NCBI RefSeq assembly: GCF_023715205.1
Contig: NZ_JAMBNR010000019.1
Span: forward strand, 39,996-103,995
DNA length: 64,000 nt
Direction: 5' to 3'
From: Mesobacillus maritimus
GTDB taxonomy: Bacteria > Bacillota > Bacilli > Bacillales > Cytobacillaceae
The translations under genes were made by a program, and so were the position numbers. Below are positions 24,572 through 33,801 of the stretch, one piece after another; positions within the stretch are counted from its first letter, which is position 1; each line of letters begins with the position of its first letter. Below the pieces are notes generated by a model. The model did no database searches. It was not told the DNA's origin and saw nothing but the letters and a program-made list of their open reading frames with translations.

Positions 24572-25969
24572 TTACTTATCTTCAATTTTAATGTCATACT
24601 TTAAAGCATCGAATACATTTTTGGCAATTTGAGTGTTGTCAATTTGGCCAGCAAATTTTTCACTTTGCGGTCCATAAGCGTAAACCGGAACATCTTCACC
24701 AGTATGTCCACCTGTTGTCCAGCCTGTGTGTGAACGCTTATTGAAAATCTCTTCGATGGCATTGTCAATGTCAACTGTTTTCTTCGTTCCAGCGGCTTCT
24801 TTAACGGATTGAATTTCTTCATTTGTCAACGGTAGGATTTTTTGGTCAATATATTTCTTCAATGTTTCTTCAACATCCGCACCGTTTGCAATTTTTTCTG
24901 CCATAAAGTCAGGAGTTCGTTTTGCGGCTTGAATTGGTTCACTGAACCAATTATAAATGCCGTCTGCACCGATTGAGTAACCACCAGTCGAGTGGTCGGC
25001 AGTTGCGACAACGAGTGTATGCTTGTCCTTTTTAGCAAACTCGATCGCTGCTTGGAAGGCTTTTTCAAAATCTTTCATTTCGCTCATGGCACCAACGATG
25101 TCGTTGTCATGGCCTGCCCAGTCAACTTGGCTTCCTTCGACCATTAGGAAAAATCCATCTTTATCTTGACTTAAACGAGAAAGGGCCGCATCTGTCATTA
25201 CTGCAAGGGAAGGAGTTTCTTCCGGTCTGTCGATCATTTTTGGAAGTCCGCCCGGTGCGAATAAACCAAGGATTTGCTCGTTTTTATCTTTCAATAAATC
25301 TTCTTTATTGGTTACATAACTATATCCGTCTGTTTGAAACTCATCTGTTAGATCTCGGTCTTTGCGATCAAAGTTGCTCAAACCTCCACCTAGCAGAACG
25401 TCCACCTTATGTTCGCCATTAACCAATTCATCATAATAGTCATCAGCAATTGAGTTCATGTTTTTACGGCTAGGATCATGTGCTCCAAAAGAGGCAGGAG
25501 TTGCGTGCGTCACTTCGGATGTGGCAACGAGTCCTGTTGCTTTTCCTTTTTCTTTGGCCGCCTCAAGAACCGTTTTTACTTCAGAGCCATCATTGTCAAC
25601 TGAAATCGCGTTGTTATAGGTTTTTATTCCGGCAGCCATCGCGGTTGCAGCAGAAGCAGAGTCTGTTACGTTTTCTTCAGGGTCTTCCGGATATGTCATT
25701 TGCTGACCGACAAGGTACGGGTCAAAAGCGGTTGGTTCTGCAATTTTGGTTTCAGGATCGTTTGCTAAATAACGATAAGCAGAAGTATACGAAACGCCCA
25801 TGCCATCACCAATTAACACAATCACATTTTTGATTTTTCCGTTGTTTTGCTGCTCTTTGTTTTTACTCGCTTCAGCATCTGTCAATCCACCAAATAAACT
25901 ACCAAAGGCAACTGTAGAAAGGACAGCAACCGGTACTAATTTTTTCGTCCACTTTTTGTTTTTAAACAT
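24572..25969 (-). CDS. Alkaline phosphatase (PhoA family), secreted
   Basis: A 465-residue secreted phosphomonoesterase. A signal peptide with KKWTKK and a hydrophobic core ends near DAEASKNK. Metal and catalytic motifs are in order: VIVLIGDGMG (Asp ligand), the nucleophile in NVTDSASAATAMAAG (D-S-A), VTHATPASFGAH, GSQVDWAGHDND, TADHSTGG and SHTGWTTGGHTGEDVPV (His ligand). This is the fold and order of Bacillus PhoA/PhoB. It would release phosphate from organic esters outside the cell; Pho-regulated expression is expected but I did not find a clear PhoP box. GGGGGAAA precedes the ATG. Confidence 0.96.
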   Translation of the reverse strand: MFKNKKWTKKLVPVAVLSTVAFGSLFGGLTDAEASKNKEQQNNGKIKNVIVLIGDGMGVSYTSAYRYLANDPETKIAEPTAFDPYLVGQQMTYPEDPEENVTDSASAATAMAAGIKTYNNAISVDNDGSEVKTVLEAAKEKGKATGLVATSEVTHATPASFGAHDPSRKNMNSIADDYYDELVNGEHKVDVLLGGGLSNFDRKDRDLTDEFQTDGYSYVTNKEDLLKDKNEQILGLFAPGGLPKMIDRPEETPSLAVMTDAALSRLSQDKDGFFLMVEGSQVDWAGHDNDIVGAMSEMKDFEKAFQAAIEFAKKDKHTLVVATADHSTGGYSIGADGIYNWFSEPIQAAKRTPDFMAEKIANGADVEETLKKYIDQKILPLTNEEIQSVKEAAGTKKTVDIDNAIEEIFNKRSHTGWTTGGHTGEDVPVYAYGPQSEKFAGQIDNTQIAKNVFDALKYDIKIEDK

Positions 25970-26542
25970 TGTGTTTCCCCCAATTCCTGAGTTTGAAATG
26001 TTATTTCACAAAACCAATGATAATAGCAAAATATTAATCTAGTGTTAATCCAACGTAAACATTCCATTAATTTGGTATTTTTTGGGTTTTTATTACCAGT
26101 ATAAAAAAGGCTGATAATTGAAGGGATTGGGTACGAAGCAACATCAAAAGGTTTCCTCTTAACATATAAAATTGAAAAAAATAAATGCCTATGTAAATTT
26201 TATCGATGCTTTTTGTATAATAGCATTTTGCTCCGAGGGGGGAGGGTACTTTAGTGCACCCCAATACTTATTTTGAAGAAGGGATAGTGTCTGGATCGCT
26301 CCAAAATGGAGACCTATTTTGGCATTTAAAAACAAGAAATGTATGATGGCAGGCAACGTGTACGAGGGAAAAGTTAAGTAAGAGAATGAAGAGATAGAAA
26401 GATTAGTATATAACAAGCGTATTAATCAAAAATTGGGCGGGCAAGAGTCCGGTTCAATACCGAATCCATACCAGCCAATTATTCGCATCCTATTAAGCTC
26501 TAACTCTTTTGAGAAGCAGTTTGGAACCATTCTCTTTGTCTT
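25970..26542. other. Intergenic region, no gene recognised
   Basis: This AT-rich stretch holds the alkaline phosphatase promoter (not located precisely) and the downstream region of the carboxymuconolactone-decarboxylase-like gene. Several short frames exist on both strands but none has a ribosome site or recognisable sequence. Confidence 0.5.
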
Positions 26543-26965
26543 TTATTCTTGTGTCTGCAATCCTGCTTCCATTTGTACGTTTCGTTCAGCAAATACTTTC
26601 TTCACGATCTTTAGAGCATTCAAGACACGCGGGAAGCCTACATATGGAATTAAGTGGACGATTGTTCCCACAATTTCTTTTGGCGTTAATCCAATTGTAA
26701 TTCCTACGTTGATATGTAATTCCAATTGTGGCTCTGTCCCTAGTGTGACAAGAGAAGCGATTGTACTCATCGTTTGTTGTTGTTTTGTTAAGCCATCTCG
26801 TGAGTAAATATCTCCAAAGGCAAATTCAACAATATAACTTTCTAAATCAGGAGCAAGGTCTTTAAATGCGTTTACTATATCCATGTGTGTTCCAATTTCC
26901 TTGTTATCTGTTACAGTAATCTCCTTTATAATCTCTACACCTTTTTCGTACCGCGTTTTTTCCAT
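26543..26965 (-). CDS. Carboxymuconolactone decarboxylase-like protein
   Basis: A 140-residue all-helical protein of the CMD/AhpD fold. The core, LTKQQQTMSTIASLVTLGTE with PQLELHINVGITIGLTPKEI, is the CMD signature, and the C-terminal helix reads GFPRVLNALKIVKKVF. The CxxC pair of AhpD peroxidases is absent; only His in ELHINVG remains, so it is of the decarboxylase-like class rather than a peroxidase. AGGAGGAAAAGA precedes the ATG. It follows the LysR gene on the same strand after 103 bp. The substrate is unknown. Confidence 0.88.
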   Translation of the reverse strand: MEKTRYEKGVEIIKEITVTDNKEIGTHMDIVNAFKDLAPDLESYIVEFAFGDIYSRDGLTKQQQTMSTIASLVTLGTEPQLELHINVGITIGLTPKEIVGTIVHLIPYVGFPRVLNALKIVKKVFAERNVQMEAGLQTQE

Positions 26966-27068
26966 GTTCTTTTCCTCCTAGACCGTTAAATACTTTGACA
27001 ATACTAACGATAGCCGAGTTTTTCGTATTCGTAAAATACATATAACTCATGGTAATTATTCCTTTATT

Positions 27069-27959
27069 TCATGATATAGAAGATTTTTCAGTTGAGATAT
27101 ACTTGATAAATTCACGAACAGCAGGTGAGGCGTATTTCTTCTTTTTCGAAATAAATCCCAAATTCCAAGGAAGGTTTGAATGGGAGATGGGAATCGATTT
27201 GATTAAATCTTGATCGATTTTTTTGGCAATGGGTTTTGGAAAGAGGGAAATCCCTAGGTTTTCGCCAATCATTCCACTAATAAAATCCCACTCAGAACTT
27301 TCGTAAGCAATTTCCGGACGAAAACCGACCCGTAAGCATTCTTGAATAATAATGTCATGAATATCAAACTCTTGCTTAAATAGAATGAAGGTTTCATTTT
27401 GCAACTCTTTCATTTCCACTTGATCTCTTTGCGCAAGTGGGTGGGATTTATGAACGAAGAGCCACAATTCTTCCTCCACAAAAGGAACTACATCAAACTC
27501 CTTTTCATCCACCGGTAAAATGACCACACCGAGATCAATGTTTCCGTCTCTGACTTCCTGTTTCACGGTTTTCGAATCATCTTCAAAGAGTTTTATTTTG
27601 ATATCTGGGTATAAAAGATTAAACCCCTTGATGATCTTTGGAAAAAATAAGAAGCCAATCACTGGTGGGATTCCGATTTTAATTTTCCCTTTTTTTAAGT
27701 TCATTAAATCGTAGAGGTGGGTCGATAAATCATTCAGTGATTCCATAATCATTTTTCCTTCCGCCAGAACGATTTCCCCTGCGTCGGTTAATTCAATTTT
27801 CTTTGCGGAACGGTCGATCAGATCCACATTTAATTCTTCTTCCAAGCTTTTGACCACTTTACTGATTGTCGACTGTGACAAGTGAAGCGATTTAGAAGCT
27901 TGAGTAAAACTTTTGAATTTGGCTACTTCGATAAAATAAGTAAGATGACGAATGTCCAT
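27069..27959 (-). CDS. LysR-family transcriptional regulator
   Basis: A 296-residue LTTR. The N-terminal helix-turn-helix is MDIRHLTYFIEVAKFKSFTQ then ASKSLHLSQSTISKVVKSLE, followed by a periplasmic-binding-protein-like effector domain from about residue 90. It is divergent from the GntP permease and beta-hydroxyacid dehydrogenase genes and upstream of the CMD-like gene, so it probably controls one or both in response to the transported acid. The 298-bp divergent region contains a dispersed palindrome near the permease start. Confidence 0.92.
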   Translation of the reverse strand: MDIRHLTYFIEVAKFKSFTQASKSLHLSQSTISKVVKSLEEELNVDLIDRSAKKIELTDAGEIVLAEGKMIMESLNDLSTHLYDLMNLKKGKIKIGIPPVIGFLFFPKIIKGFNLLYPDIKIKLFEDDSKTVKQEVRDGNIDLGVVILPVDEKEFDVVPFVEEELWLFVHKSHPLAQRDQVEMKELQNETFILFKQEFDIHDIIIQECLRVGFRPEIAYESSEWDFISGMIGENLGISLFPKPIAKKIDQDLIKSIPISHSNLPWNLGFISKKKKYASPAVREFIKYISTEKSSIS

Positions 27960-28195
27960 ATTTGCAATCTCCGTTCTATGAAAAATATAGATGATTTGTA
28001 TTCCTATTATTCATTTTACTCATGATTAATCCAGTTGTATACTAAATTGGAACTGAAGTAACAAGTCCTAAATCAATCATGTGGAACAAGAGTTCGTTCC
28101 ATTGTAGGGTGCGATGTAAGCGTTCAATTTACCTACGAATGCAGGTTCATCCGTGATTGATAGAAGATCAAACGCCCAGCATTCATTGAAATGCC

Positions 28196-28220
28196 AGGGA
28201 CAAGGCGCCCTCTGTCCCCA
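28196..28220. repeat. Dispersed GGGACAG palindrome, copy E
   Basis: AGGGACAAGGCGCCCTCTGT followed by CCCC, about 38 bp upstream of the GntP permease start, inside what should be its leader. Confidence 0.7.
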
Positions 28221-28257
28221 ACACCTATGAATTAGAGAATAAAGGGGAAGGATAAGA

Positions 28258-29577
28258 ATGGATTTATTAGGTTTACTGGGAATATTGTTAGGGATTATCA
28301 CAATCATTCTCTTTATTATTAAAAAGTTCAGCATTATCGTTGCTGCACCGATCGCGACCATTGTCGTGGTGCTGTTTAGCGGGGTCCCAATCCTTGAAAC
28401 CGTATTCGGCAAGGAAAACTCTTATATGGCGGCACTTGCTGGGTTTGTTGCATCCAATTTCGCGATTTTCTTATTAGGTTCAATCCTCGCGAAATACATG
28501 GACAAAAGTGGTGCAACGATTTCCATTGCGAATAAAGTATTGTCATTGGTCGGAACTAAGAACCCGTATAACGCATTAGTCGCATTATTTCTTATTTCTG
28601 CCATTCTTACCTACGGTGGGATTAATGTATTCGTTATCATCTTCGCCTTAATTCCAATGGCTAAACCGATTTTTAGACAACTAAATATTTCGTGGAAATT
28701 AGTGGCCATTCCTGTGTTTGGTGGAACTTCAACGTTTACGATGACGATGTTGCCTGGCGCACCTTCCTTGCATAATATCGTACCATCAACGGCTCTAGGA
28801 ACGACATTAACGGCTGCGCCTGGTATCGGAATTGCCACTAGCATTGCAGCTATTGTCTTCATCCTCGTCTATATGAAATTTTCATTGTCCAAAAGTTTGC
28901 GCAACAACGAGACATTCCATATTGATGAAAAAGTTGAAAATAATGATGCGATTTCTAAACGAGAGCTCCCATCATTTATGATCAGTTTACTGCCGATCAT
29001 CGTGTTATTAGGCATAATATTAATCTTCAGTTCAGTGAATAACATCATTATTGTCGCTTTAATTGTTGCGATCCTATTGAGTGCAATTTTATTCCGCAAA
29101 CACATTGTACAGCAAAAAGAAGTTTTAAATCAGGGTGCAAACGAATCGTTATCCTCAACGATCACAACAGGTAGTACGATTGCCTTCGGTAGCATTGCAA
29201 CTAGTGTGCCGGCATTCAAGGGTGTATTTCAATTGATTCAGTCCATCCCTGGACCTCCAGTACTTTCATTAATGATTGGTACAGGTCTAATCGGTGGAAT
29301 TACGGCTTCAGCGGTTGGTGCCATTGGCATTTCAGTAGCGAATTTTGCCCCGATCTATTTAGAAATGGGACTAGCTCCGGAAACGATTCACCGTGCAATT
29401 GCCATCGGATCTGGAGCGTTATCGATTGTTCCTTATTCTGGATTCTTGATTATTTTTAACAATTTAACGGGCTTAACGATGAAAGACACATTCAAAAATG
29501 GCTTTATCAGTATTAGTGTTACCCACTGGATCGCCATGGCCGTCATCGTGATTATGTCCATTTTAGGCTTTGCTTAA
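28258..29577 (+). CDS. GntP-family permease
   Basis: A 439-residue carrier with about twelve helices. FTMTMLPGAPSLHNIVPSTA and the early GILLGIITIILFIIKKFS mark the GntP group, which imports sugar acids and hydroxy acids such as gluconate or glycerate with protons. The next gene encodes a beta-hydroxyacid dehydrogenase, so a hydroxy acid is the natural guess for the substrate. GGGGAAGGATAAG precedes the ATG. It is divergent from a LysR regulator. Confidence 0.88.
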   Translation: MDLLGLLGILLGIITIILFIIKKFSIIVAAPIATIVVVLFSGVPILETVFGKENSYMAALAGFVASNFAIFLLGSILAKYMDKSGATISIANKVLSLVGTKNPYNALVALFLISAILTYGGINVFVIIFALIPMAKPIFRQLNISWKLVAIPVFGGTSTFTMTMLPGAPSLHNIVPSTALGTTLTAAPGIGIATSIAAIVFILVYMKFSLSKSLRNNETFHIDEKVENNDAISKRELPSFMISLLPIIVLLGIILIFSSVNNIIIVALIVAILLSAILFRKHIVQQKEVLNQGANESLSSTITTGSTIAFGSIATSVPAFKGVFQLIQSIPGPPVLSLMIGTGLIGGITASAVGAIGISVANFAPIYLEMGLAPETIHRAIAIGSGALSIVPYSGFLIIFNNLTGLTMKDTFKNGFISISVTHWIAMAVIVIMSILGFA

Positions 29578-29690
29578 GGATTGAACTGTAGCAAGGTTTC
29601 ATTACTTGCGACCATGAACAATGCATTAGAACTTTATCAAAAAGTTTTTAATGTGATAAACAACAAGGATAAAATTAGGAGGAATCTATC

Positions 29691-30527
29691 ATGAGCAAGA
29701 AAATTGGATTTGTAGGATTAGGAACAATGGGCTTTCCAATGGCCGTTAATTTAAAAAAAGCTGGTTTTGAAGTTATTGGTTATGATGCTTTTAAAGGGCT
29801 TTATGAGAAAGCGAAAGCAGAAGGAATCACAATGGTGGAGACCTTAAAAGAAGTAGCGGAACAAGCGGACGAAGCTATCATCTCAATGGTTCGCGACTAT
29901 GCTCAAAATGTGGACATTACATTTGGTGAAAATGGACTACTATCTGCAGAACCTAAAAATAAGACACTGATTGTCATGAGTACACTTGATCCACAAACCA
30001 TGAATGAATTAGGGAAAAAGGTAGAAGCAGAAAGTAATTTGAGTTTAATTAGCGCGGCTGTCAGTGGTGGGGCTTCAGGTGCACAAGCTGGAACTTTATC
30101 GATTATGACAGCGGGTTCAGAGACAATCGTGAAATCTTTCCAACCCTACTTTGATGCGATTGGATCCCATACATTCTACTATGGCGAGGACCCAGGCAAT
30201 AGCCAAGTAGCTAAATTAGTGAATAATATGATTCTAGGGGTTAATATGAATGCGGTGGCTGAAGGACTTAAATTAGGAAAACACTATAATTTACCTGAAG
30301 AAGAAATCTTAAACTTATTAAAAGTGAGTACAGGAGATAGCTGGGTCGTTCGAAACTGGAAAGACGTTTCAGAGTGGACAGCAGAAACGGCATTATCCGT
30401 CCTTTTAAAAGACTTAATCGCCACTTACAACCAAGGCATTAAACATAATGTTTCCATGCCATTCAATGCCTTATCTTCTACACAATTATTTGACTCTATG
30501 GGAAAAGAGAAACCTGAAAGCAAATAA
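29691..30527 (+). CDS. NAD(P)-dependent beta-hydroxyacid dehydrogenase (HIBADH family)
   Basis: A 278-residue oxidoreductase of the 3-hydroxyisobutyrate / tartronate-semialdehyde reductase family. The N-terminal Rossmann motif is IGFVGLGTMGFPMAVNL, the substrate-binding signature SAAVSGGASGAQAGTL, and the catalytic Lys is in SQVAKLVNNMILG (about residue 170). It would interconvert a beta-hydroxyacid and its semialdehyde. AGGAGGAATCT precedes the ATG. It follows the GntP permease and ends at a good terminator, so permease and enzyme form a transport-and-oxidation pair. Confidence 0.9.
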   Translation: MSKKIGFVGLGTMGFPMAVNLKKAGFEVIGYDAFKGLYEKAKAEGITMVETLKEVAEQADEAIISMVRDYAQNVDITFGENGLLSAEPKNKTLIVMSTLDPQTMNELGKKVEAESNLSLISAAVSGGASGAQAGTLSIMTAGSETIVKSFQPYFDAIGSHTFYYGEDPGNSQVAKLVNNMILGVNMNAVAEGLKLGKHYNLPEEEILNLLKVSTGDSWVVRNWKDVSEWTAETALSVLLKDLIATYNQGIKHNVSMPFNALSSTQLFDSMGKEKPESK

Positions 30528-30534
30528 TGACATA

Positions 30535-30580
30535 AGAGGAAAGTGTTCTGTACATATACAGAATGCTTTCCTTATTTTTT
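30535..30580 (+). terminator. Rho-independent terminator
   Basis: AAGAGGAAAG-TG-TTCTGT and ACAGAA-TG-CTTTCCTTA form a long stem with one internal mismatch pair, followed by TTTTTT. Confidence 0.9.
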
Positions 30581-30850
30581 ATCTAAGGAATTTTTCTCAA
30601 ACTTTAATGTTATGAACAAAAGATACGATTATATAAGTTAGGTTTACCAAAGTATAGATTCAATTACGAAAAAAAGTTGCTTGCTTAATTTAAACAGACT
30701 CCTATTGTCAAAAGCCGATTTTAACAAAACAGCCTTCATTTTTAACAAAGGCTGGTGCAATCTTCAAGCATTTTCCTCCTGAGGGTGTTTCTCACAAATC
30801 GAACCTTGTGAAATACTTCCCCTAAAAAGCAAATTCTTCCTTTTTATGAT

Positions 30851-30895
30851 GTACTGTAACAAAAATAAGAAAAACTGTCGCAATAATAGGAATCC
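30851..30895 (+). promoter_or_regulatory. Putative enhancer (UAS) for sigma-54 activator, left set
   Basis: Two direct boxes, ACTGTAACAA at 30853 and ACTGTCGCAA at 30874, are exactly 21 bp apart, with A-rich sequence between and TAATAGGAATC after. An almost identical 43-bp sequence lies at 38411. The second box is 132 bp upstream of the -24 GG of the sigma-54 promoter at 31006. It is the likely binding site of the activator encoded at 36233. Confidence 0.72.
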
Positions 30896-31003
30896 CTTGA
30901 TTTCGCAGATTTAATAGCTATTTTTGAGCCTTCGTTGTTTCAGTTTTAAGACACGAAAGAATAGGCAGAACTTAAAAAAGCAGAAAAACACTCATCTTCT
31001 AAC

Positions 31004-31020
31004 TTGGCATGATCCTTGCA
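31004..31020 (+). promoter_or_regulatory. Sigma-54 (-24/-12) promoter, left set
   Basis: TTGGCATGATCCTTGCA has GG at 31006-31007 and GC at 31018-31019 with exactly ten bases between, the invariant geometry of SigL promoters. It is about 280 bp upstream of the CoA-transferase, leaving a long leader. The rest of 30580-31296 shows no gene; a fragment of a dispersed repeat (GATTTTAAC) is at 30717. Confidence 0.82.
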
Positions 31021-31296
31021 TACTATTTATACGAATCATTTTTAAAATTGAAAAAGAAAAGAAGCTTGGGTAATGACGATACCGCTCTTATCCGTGCTTT
31101 GTTGGGAAGGGAATGGATGGGTACCCTCCGGAACAAAAGGGTACTCTGCTATTAAAATATTAACTGACCAAAGTACCAGATTCATAGGATGCATCGTTTG
31201 AGCGAAGAAATAGCCTTTCATCAAGGGCATCTTCAAGTGGAAGTGAATCGATTTTAAGGTTAATAGAAAAGATGAACTAGTTTAGGAGGGGTTTCA

Positions 31297-32484
31297 ATGC
31301 CTGGTCCATTAGCGGGAATTAAAGTATTAGAACTATCACGAACACTAGCTGGTCCATTTTGCAGCATGCAATTGGCTGACATGGGAGCAGAAGTGTTAAA
31401 GGTGGAACAACCTGGAATTGGAGATGAAACGAGAAGTTATATACCTCCAGCAATTAATGGAGAATCGACTTATTTTATGAGTTTGAATAAGAACAAAAAA
31501 GCGATTACGTTGAACCTAAAAACGGAGGAAGGCCAAGAAATTGTCAAAAAATTAGTGGCGGAAGCGGATGTGTTGATTGAAAACTTTCGCAACGGGACGA
31601 TGGAAAAGTTTGGCTTAGGCTATGATGTGTTAAAAGAAATCAATCCTCGACTTGTGTATTGCGCGGTAAGTGGTTTTGGCAGAACAGGCCCGATGAAGGA
31701 CGAACCTGCTTATGATCTGTTGATGCAAGGGTTTGGTGGATTGATGAGTGTAACCGGAGAAGCGGGTGGCGCACCTGTGAAGGTGGGCTATTCCGTGGTC
31801 GACTTGGCCACCGGACTCTATGCCTCACTTGGGGTGGTGCTTGCTTTATTTTCCCGCGAAACAACTGGAAAAGGCCAATATGTCGAGTCGTCTTTATTGG
31901 ATACGATCGTGTCTTTATCCAATTACTTAGGTCAAAGTGTGTTAAGTACAGGGAATGTTCCTAAACGAATGGGATCCGCACATCCGAATCTCGTTCCTTA
32001 TCAAGCGTTTGAAACAAAAGATGGGTACGTGATTATTGCGGTACCGAATGATGGGTTATGGAGAAAAATGTGTGACGCACTTGGTCTCACACATTTAAAA
32101 GATCATCCGAAATATGCCGTGAACGTTAATCGAGTGGCCAACCGTGAAGAACTTGTCGGGATCCTTACCGAGTATACGAAGGGGAAAGAATCAGCGGAAA
32201 TCATCAGCAAGCTGAAAAGTGCAGGTATGCCTAGTGGTCCGATTCATGACCTTTCCGAGGTTCTGGCTCACCCACAGGTTCAAAGTCGCGAGATGATTCA
32301 AGAAGTCGAACATCCAACAATTGGCTTATTGAAAATGATTGGGGTGCCGATCAAACTCTCCGATACGCCAGGATCGGTTCGTAAGGCACCCCCTTTACTT
32401 GGTGAAAACACAGACACCGTGTTAACTGATTTAGGCTACAGCAGTGAAGAGATTGCTAGTTTTAAAGAAAAGGGCATTATTTAA
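31297..32484 (+). CDS. Family III CoA-transferase (CaiB/BaiF type)
   Basis: A 395-residue CoA-transferase. GIKVLELSRTLAGPFCSMQL is the family N-terminus, and the catalytic Asp is in EPAYDLLMQGFGG (about residue 151, preceding the MQG motif). VIENFRNGTMEKFGLGYDVL and the CAVSGFGRTGP loop are also typical. Such enzymes move CoA between carboxylic acids, for example from succinyl-CoA, activating an acid for breakdown. TTAGGAGGGG precedes the ATG. It is the first gene of the sigma-54-driven set that continues with acyl-CoA dehydrogenase, thiolase and 3-hydroxyacyl-CoA dehydrogenase. Confidence 0.92.
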   Translation: MPGPLAGIKVLELSRTLAGPFCSMQLADMGAEVLKVEQPGIGDETRSYIPPAINGESTYFMSLNKNKKAITLNLKTEEGQEIVKKLVAEADVLIENFRNGTMEKFGLGYDVLKEINPRLVYCAVSGFGRTGPMKDEPAYDLLMQGFGGLMSVTGEAGGAPVKVGYSVVDLATGLYASLGVVLALFSRETTGKGQYVESSLLDTIVSLSNYLGQSVLSTGNVPKRMGSAHPNLVPYQAFETKDGYVIIAVPNDGLWRKMCDALGLTHLKDHPKYAVNVNRVANREELVGILTEYTKGKESAEIISKLKSAGMPSGPIHDLSEVLAHPQVQSREMIQEVEHPTIGLLKMIGVPIKLSDTPGSVRKAPPLLGENTDTVLTDLGYSSEEIASFKEKGII

Positions 32485-32571
32485 ATTAGATACTATGATG
32501 CCTAGAGAAACGATGTATTTTAGACAGAATTTTGAGAGCGCTTTTACAAAATCGAAAGGAATGAGAAGGTA

Positions 32572-33741
32572 ATGAACTTTGAACTACCAGAAGAGATAGA
32601 ATCCTTAAAAAAGGGGATACGTGATTTTATTAATAGTGAAGTAGACCCGCTCGCAATGGAAATTGAAGAACAGGATGACATTCCTGAGAAAATCATGAAC
32701 ATGTCTAAGGAAATGGGCTTGTTTGGATTGAGTATTCCGGAAGAATATGATGGCTTAGGTATAAACATGGTCGGCAAATGCGCGATTTATGAAGAATTGG
32801 GAAGAACGCACAATGGCTATACCACGGTGATTGGCGCACATACCGGAATCGGTTCTGTCGGGATTGTTGAGATGGGCAATGAAGAACAAAAGCGGAAGTA
32901 TTTGCCGCCAATGGCGAGAGGAGAAATGATCGGCGCCTTTGCTTTAACAGAACCTAGTGCAGGTTCACATGCCACCAATCTGAAAACAACAGCCGTGAAA
33001 AAAGGTGACAAGTACATTTTAAACGGCTCGAAACATTATATTACCAACGCTCCGATTGCCGATGTTTTTACTGTGATGGCCGTAACCGATCCATCAAAAG
33101 GGGCAAAAGGAATCACGTCTTTTATTGTTGAAAAAGATTTTCCTGGTTTTATTGTAGGGAAAAAAGAAAAGAAAATGGGCCTTCATGGAAGTCATTCTGC
33201 GGAAATCTTTTTTGAGGATTGTGAAGTCCCAGTTGAAAATGTGCTCGGGGAAGAGGGACAAGGCTATGTCAATGCTTTGAAAATCCTTGCGAATGGGCGC
33301 GCCGGACTGGCCGCTCGGAACTTAGGTTCTTGTGATAAACTCTTGGAAATGTCTTTAGATCATGCCAATATGAGAATTCAGTTCGGCAAACCAATCTTTG
33401 AGCAACAAATTATTCAACACTATTTAGCAGACATGGCTCTGGATATTGAAGCATTACGAAGCATGACCTACAGAGTCGCGTGGATGGTCGACCAAAAGAA
33501 GCGAGTCGTCAAAGAAGCAGCCATGGTCAAATTATTAGGCTCTGAAGTATACAACCGCGTCGCGGATAAAGCCGTTCAAATTCATGGAGGAATTGGCTAT
33601 ATTTCCGAATTCCCTGTAGAACGGTTCTATCGAGACGCCAGAATCACCAAAATTTACGAAGGCACATCCGAAATCCAACGCAACATCATCGCCGCCCAGC
33701 TAAAGCGGGACAGAGGGACAGGTTCCGTGTCCCTACCATAA
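32572..33741 (+). CDS. Acyl-CoA dehydrogenase
   Basis: A 389-residue FAD-dependent acyl-CoA dehydrogenase. Seen in order are AFALTEPSAGSHATNL, the FAD-contact KHYITNAPIAD, VQIHGGIGYISEFPVER and the C-terminal YEGTSEIQRNIIAAQL with the catalytic Glu of Y-E-G-T. It introduces the 2,3 double bond into an acyl-CoA; short-chain or dicarboxylyl-CoA substrates fit the context. The final dozen residues and stop codon are translated from a dispersed GGGACAG palindrome that begins right after AAQLK, so the natural C-terminus has been replaced. It is within the CoA-transferase set. Confidence 0.93.
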   Translation: MNFELPEEIESLKKGIRDFINSEVDPLAMEIEEQDDIPEKIMNMSKEMGLFGLSIPEEYDGLGINMVGKCAIYEELGRTHNGYTTVIGAHTGIGSVGIVEMGNEEQKRKYLPPMARGEMIGAFALTEPSAGSHATNLKTTAVKKGDKYILNGSKHYITNAPIADVFTVMAVTDPSKGAKGITSFIVEKDFPGFIVGKKEKKMGLHGSHSAEIFFEDCEVPVENVLGEEGQGYVNALKILANGRAGLAARNLGSCDKLLEMSLDHANMRIQFGKPIFEQQIIQHYLADMALDIEALRSMTYRVAWMVDQKKRVVKEAAMVKLLGSEVYNRVADKAVQIHGGIGYISEFPVERFYRDARITKIYEGTSEIQRNIIAAQLKRDRGTGSVSLP

Positions 33742-33776
33742 ATTGACAGGGGCAGGTGACTGTCCCTTAGTCCCAA
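33706..33776. repeat. Dispersed GGGACAG palindrome, copy F (double, overlaps gene end)
   Basis: GGGACAGAGGGACAGGTTCC and GTGTCCC, followed by ACAGGGGCAGGTGACTGTCC and CTTAGTCCC. It supplies the last codons and the stop of the acyl-CoA dehydrogenase and fills the gap to the thiolase. It is the best double copy in the window. Confidence 0.85.
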
Positions 33777-33801
33777 AATACGAATGAGGAGGAGGAATCC
33801 A

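Noticed and set aside
33784..33801. Upstream ATG as thiolase start
   Set aside because: The ATG is part of the AGGAGGAGG ribosome site for the TTG at 33802, and the added residues are not family-like.
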